NCBI RefSeq assembly: GCF_015476545.1
Contig: NZ_JADMKV010000001.1
Coordinates: 62,001-126,000, forward strand
Length of the DNA stretch: 64,000 nt
Origin: Methylobacter sp. BlB1
GTDB taxonomy: Bacteria > Pseudomonadota > Gammaproteobacteria > Methylococcales > Methylomonadaceae
Direction of reading: 5' to 3'
Shown: positions 63,397 through 64,000 of the stretch, one piece after another
Position numbering within the stretch: the stretch's first letter is position 1
Layout of the letters: the number at the start of each line of letters is the position of its first letter
Notes under the pieces: model-generated
What the model saw: the letters and a program-made list of their open reading frames with translations, nothing else
Told to the model about the DNA's origin: nothing
The model's database searches: none
Translations under genes and position numbers: made by a program

Positions 63397-64000
63397 TTAA
63401 TAATTGCGTTGAACGGAAAACTTAGCCAATAGAATCAGTGCGTTTTTGTATTCCGAATCGGGCAGGATGCTTAATGCATCGATCGCTTTTTGCGCTTCTT
63501 CATCGGCGCGCTGCTCGGTATAATCAATCGCTTTAGTGCTCTTTACGACGGCATAAACTTCACTGAAGGCATCACGATTGCCGTTCTTGACCGCATCGAT
63601 CACGATGCTGGCTTCACTGTCATCGCCGTGCTGAATGGCATAAATCAATGGCAAAGTCGGTTTGCCTTCGGCCAGGTCGTCGCCGAGATTCTTGCCTAAT
63701 TCCTCCTGATTGGCCTTGTAATCCAGCGCATCGTCGATAAGTTGAAAAGCGATGCCGAGATGTTGGCCGTACTTGGCCAAGCCCTCCTCCACTTCTTCGG
63801 AAGCATTGGAGATAACGGCGCCCAATCGGGTTGCGGCGCTGAACAGGATGGCGGTTTTTCTGGAGATGACTTCGAGATATTTTTCTTCGGTGGTTTCGGG
63901 GTTATTGCAGTTCAAAAGCTGAAGAACCTCGCCTTCGGCAATGGCGGTTGTCGTTTTGGACAGAATTTCCATAACGCGCATATTGCCCGTGCGCACCATC
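63397..64000 (-). CDS. ispB: Polyprenyl diphosphate synthase, 3' part (octaprenyl type; start off window)
   Basis: The visible 200 or so C-terminal residues belong to a trans-prenyltransferase. The second Asp-rich motif is QLIDDALDY, within HLGIAFQLIDDALDYKANQE, and GKNLGDDLAEGKPTLPLIYA follows, both typical of IspB. IspB makes the octaprenyl side chain of ubiquinone, consistent with ubiH and ubiI in the window. The first Asp-rich motif and the start codon lie beyond base 64000 on the minus strand. GGPP or heptaprenyl chain lengths cannot be excluded from this part. Confidence 0.88.
   Translation of the reverse strand, partial: MVRTGNMRVMEILSKTTTAIAEGEVLQLLNCNNPETTEEKYLEVISRKTAILFSAATRLGAVISNASEEVEEGLAKYGQHLGIAFQLIDDALDYKANQEELGKNLGDDLAEGKPTLPLIYAIQHGDDSEASIVIDAVKNGNRDAFSEVYAVVKSTKAIDYTEQRADEEAQKAIDALSILPDSEYKNALILLAKFSVQRNY

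Noticed and set aside
1-64000. CRISPR arrays, tRNA or rRNA genes, insertion sequences, prophage
   Set aside because: No regularly spaced repeats, cloverleaf genes, rRNA sequence, transposase or phage proteins were found by reading.

Overview
The window reads as a chromosomal segment of a gammaproteobacterium with roughly balanced GC. Gene-order signatures place it there: crp/vfr beside an OsmC gene and speD, and glnE-ilvE-waaF-waaC in the order known from Pseudomonas. So do ygfB-pepP-ubiH-ubiI facing zapA and 6S RNA, a type II secretion (T2SS) operon in the Xanthomonas-like order E-F-G-H-I-J-K-L-M-C/N-D, and recC-recB-recD. The protein flavour fits a Methylococcales-type lineage, but no methanotrophy marker lies in the window, so that is inference. 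No rRNA, tRNA, CRISPR array, insertion sequence or prophage was recognised.

Left part (1-7.3 kb): a very large kinase/ATPase signalling protein running off the left edge, whose kinase domain lacks the catalytic Asp; a small membrane protein; speD and an OsmC gene on the minus strand, divergent from a Crp/Vfr-type regulator with altered cAMP-pocket residues; and a periplasmic M23 peptidase.

Accessory region (7.3-13.8 kb): the most unusual part. An orphan OmpR-type regulator and a 1.15-kb non-coding stretch precede four small secreted-protein genes and a larger outer-membrane gene. Three of the small genes encode Asn/Gln/Gly-containing secreted proteins that share a C-terminal motif resembling amyloid repeats. 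The fourth encodes a Sec-exported C39 cysteine protease. The larger gene encodes a coiled-coil plus beta-barrel outer-membrane protein. The set matches the logic of Fap functional-amyloid secretion (FapD protease, FapF pore) with different substrates. Two substrates carry a double-glycine-like site after their Sec signal, a plausible target for the protease. The leader of the first gene is present twice.

Core region (14-32 kb): glnE-ilvE-waaF-waaC (nitrogen control, branched-chain amino acids, LPS inner core), then a contiguous 11-gene T2SS operon with extensive start/stop overlaps, then ilvA. The T2SS accessory genes gspA and gspB sit about 21 kb downstream (51.3-53.7 kb) on the opposite strand.

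Right part (32-64 kb): EVE-domain gene, ssrS (6S RNA), zapA and a ZapB-like coiled-coil gene on the minus strand; ygfB-pepP-ubiH-ubiI on the plus strand; an Ala/Pro/Arg-rich membrane-anchored protein; pilS-pilR; sucC-sucD with a ceramidase-fold membrane protein; nadE; an M28 peptidase; mgtE; a BON lipoprotein; a glycosyltransferase plus PAP2 phosphatase pair; gspA-gspB; a DUF3014 protein; recC-recB-recD; and the 3' part of a polyprenyl diphosphate synthase gene at the right edge.
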